From the NCBI GenBank assembly GCA_023430975.1, contig JAEYYB010000138.1, positions 4,310 through 68,309 on the forward strand: a stretch of DNA of 64,000 bases, written 5' to 3'. Of the stretch, positions 63,866-64,000 are shown piece after piece. Position numbers and translations under genes: made by a program. Numbering within the stretch: position 1 is the first letter of the stretch; each line of letters begins with the position of its first letter. This stretch comes from Bacillota bacterium (GTDB lineage Bacteria; Bacillota; Clostridia; Acetivibrionales; DSM-2933). The notes beneath the pieces are model-generated. The model had not been told where the DNA came from. It was given only the letters and a program-made list of their open reading frames with translations, and ran no database searches.

Positions 63866-63967
63866 ATATTAAGAGTGTTAATAATCTTACATTTGGCGGA
63901 GCAAATAACGAACGGTTCAACGGGATTTGCGACAGACAAATGTAATAGATTTATCACTTTTAATATA
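63866..63967 (-). repeat. Family A palindromic repeat, copy 12 (reverse orientation)
   Basis: 102 bases, 'atattaagag' left end and cttttaatata right end, core reading cgaacggttcaacggg. It matches the copy at 49320 almost base for base. An open frame that can be drawn through it is not a gene. Confidence 0.92.
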
Positions 63968-64000
63968 ACGTGAGTTCGATAATATGATTGTAATAAGAAT

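Noticed and set aside
6155..63967. Repeated palindromes as a CRISPR array
   Set aside because: The copies are kilobases apart, about 102 bases long, in both orientations and with no spacers or cas genes.
63776..63973. 65-codon open frame at the right end
   Set aside because: It runs through the family A repeat at 63866; similar frames occur in the other copies at 13704 and 45202.
1..64000. tRNA, rRNA, prophage and full insertion sequences
   Set aside because: No cloverleaf with a CCA-type end, no rRNA-like stretch, no transposase, integrase or phage structural gene was recognised on either strand.

Overview
The window is AT-rich DNA from a spore-forming, cellulosome-producing clostridium. 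This rests on dockerin-bearing plant-cell-wall enzymes, three SigI/RsgI pairs (the polysaccharide-sensing sigma/anti-sigma systems of cellulolytic clostridia), spoIIR, RNase J and Gram-positive ribosome binding sites. Every dockerin repeat pair has the same 'INMSD/NMAD' recognition face, and two enzymes carry a CipA-like X-module plus dockerin. This type-II-like dockerin style on enzymes suggests, as an inference from memory, a relative of Pseudobacteroides (Bacteroides) cellulosolvens.

Layout. 1-3.1 kb: the end of a CBM3 protein, then a GH9 cellulosomal protein whose catalytic acid Glu is Val. 3.1-8 kb: small minus-strand accessory genes (aminoglycoside adenylyltransferase-like, VanZ-like, DUF1697, flavodoxin) mixed with three decayed genes and a candidate structured RNA. 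8-12 kb: an HscC-type Hsp70 plus a membrane J-domain/TPR protein. 12-17.5 kb: a beta-lactamase-fold remnant, a SleB-like hydrolase, a GH10-CBM9-CBM9 lipoprotein xylanase and GalU. 17.7-24.5 kb: two ABC export operons, the second MacB-like with a large extracytoplasmic adhesin-like partner. 24.8-32.3 kb: an alpha/beta hydrolase, a membrane acyltransferase-like protein and a 1379-residue Pls/PosA-type non-ribosomal peptide synthetase. 32.3-47.4 kb: two SigI/RsgI pairs interleaved with GH43, two CE12 esterases, a dockerin-bearing CotH-like protein and PL11 rhamnogalacturonan lyase, a pectin and hemicellulose district. 47.6-54.3 kb: RNase J, a truncated crystallin/CAP protein, PolX and a membrane MutS-like ATPase. 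54.6-60 kb: GH74 xyloglucanase downstream of a SigI/RsgI pair with a CBM3 sensor. 60-64 kb: a thioredoxin-like protein, an LTA-synthase-like sulfatase and SpoIIR.

In the working model, RsgI ectodomains bind polysaccharide outside the cell and release SigI, which switches on the neighbouring secreted enzymes; these dock onto scaffoldins through their dockerins. The PA14/CBM35-type sensor sits among rhamnogalacturonan enzymes and the CBM3 sensor sits upstream of xyloglucanase.

Overlaid on this are at least three families of small palindromic repeats. Family A (~102 bp) has 11 near-full copies, one of them nested inside another, plus 3 short deletion derivatives. Family B (~80 bp) has three copies, two of which flank GH74. 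Family C (~100 bp) has one full and one collapsed copy. None encodes a protein and they behave like miniature inverted-repeat elements.

The observations most worth pursuing are the Pls-type synthetase with a lysine-like specificity code, the repeat families with nested insertion, the GH9 protein lacking its catalytic acid, and the RsgI protein with no recognisable sensor domain.
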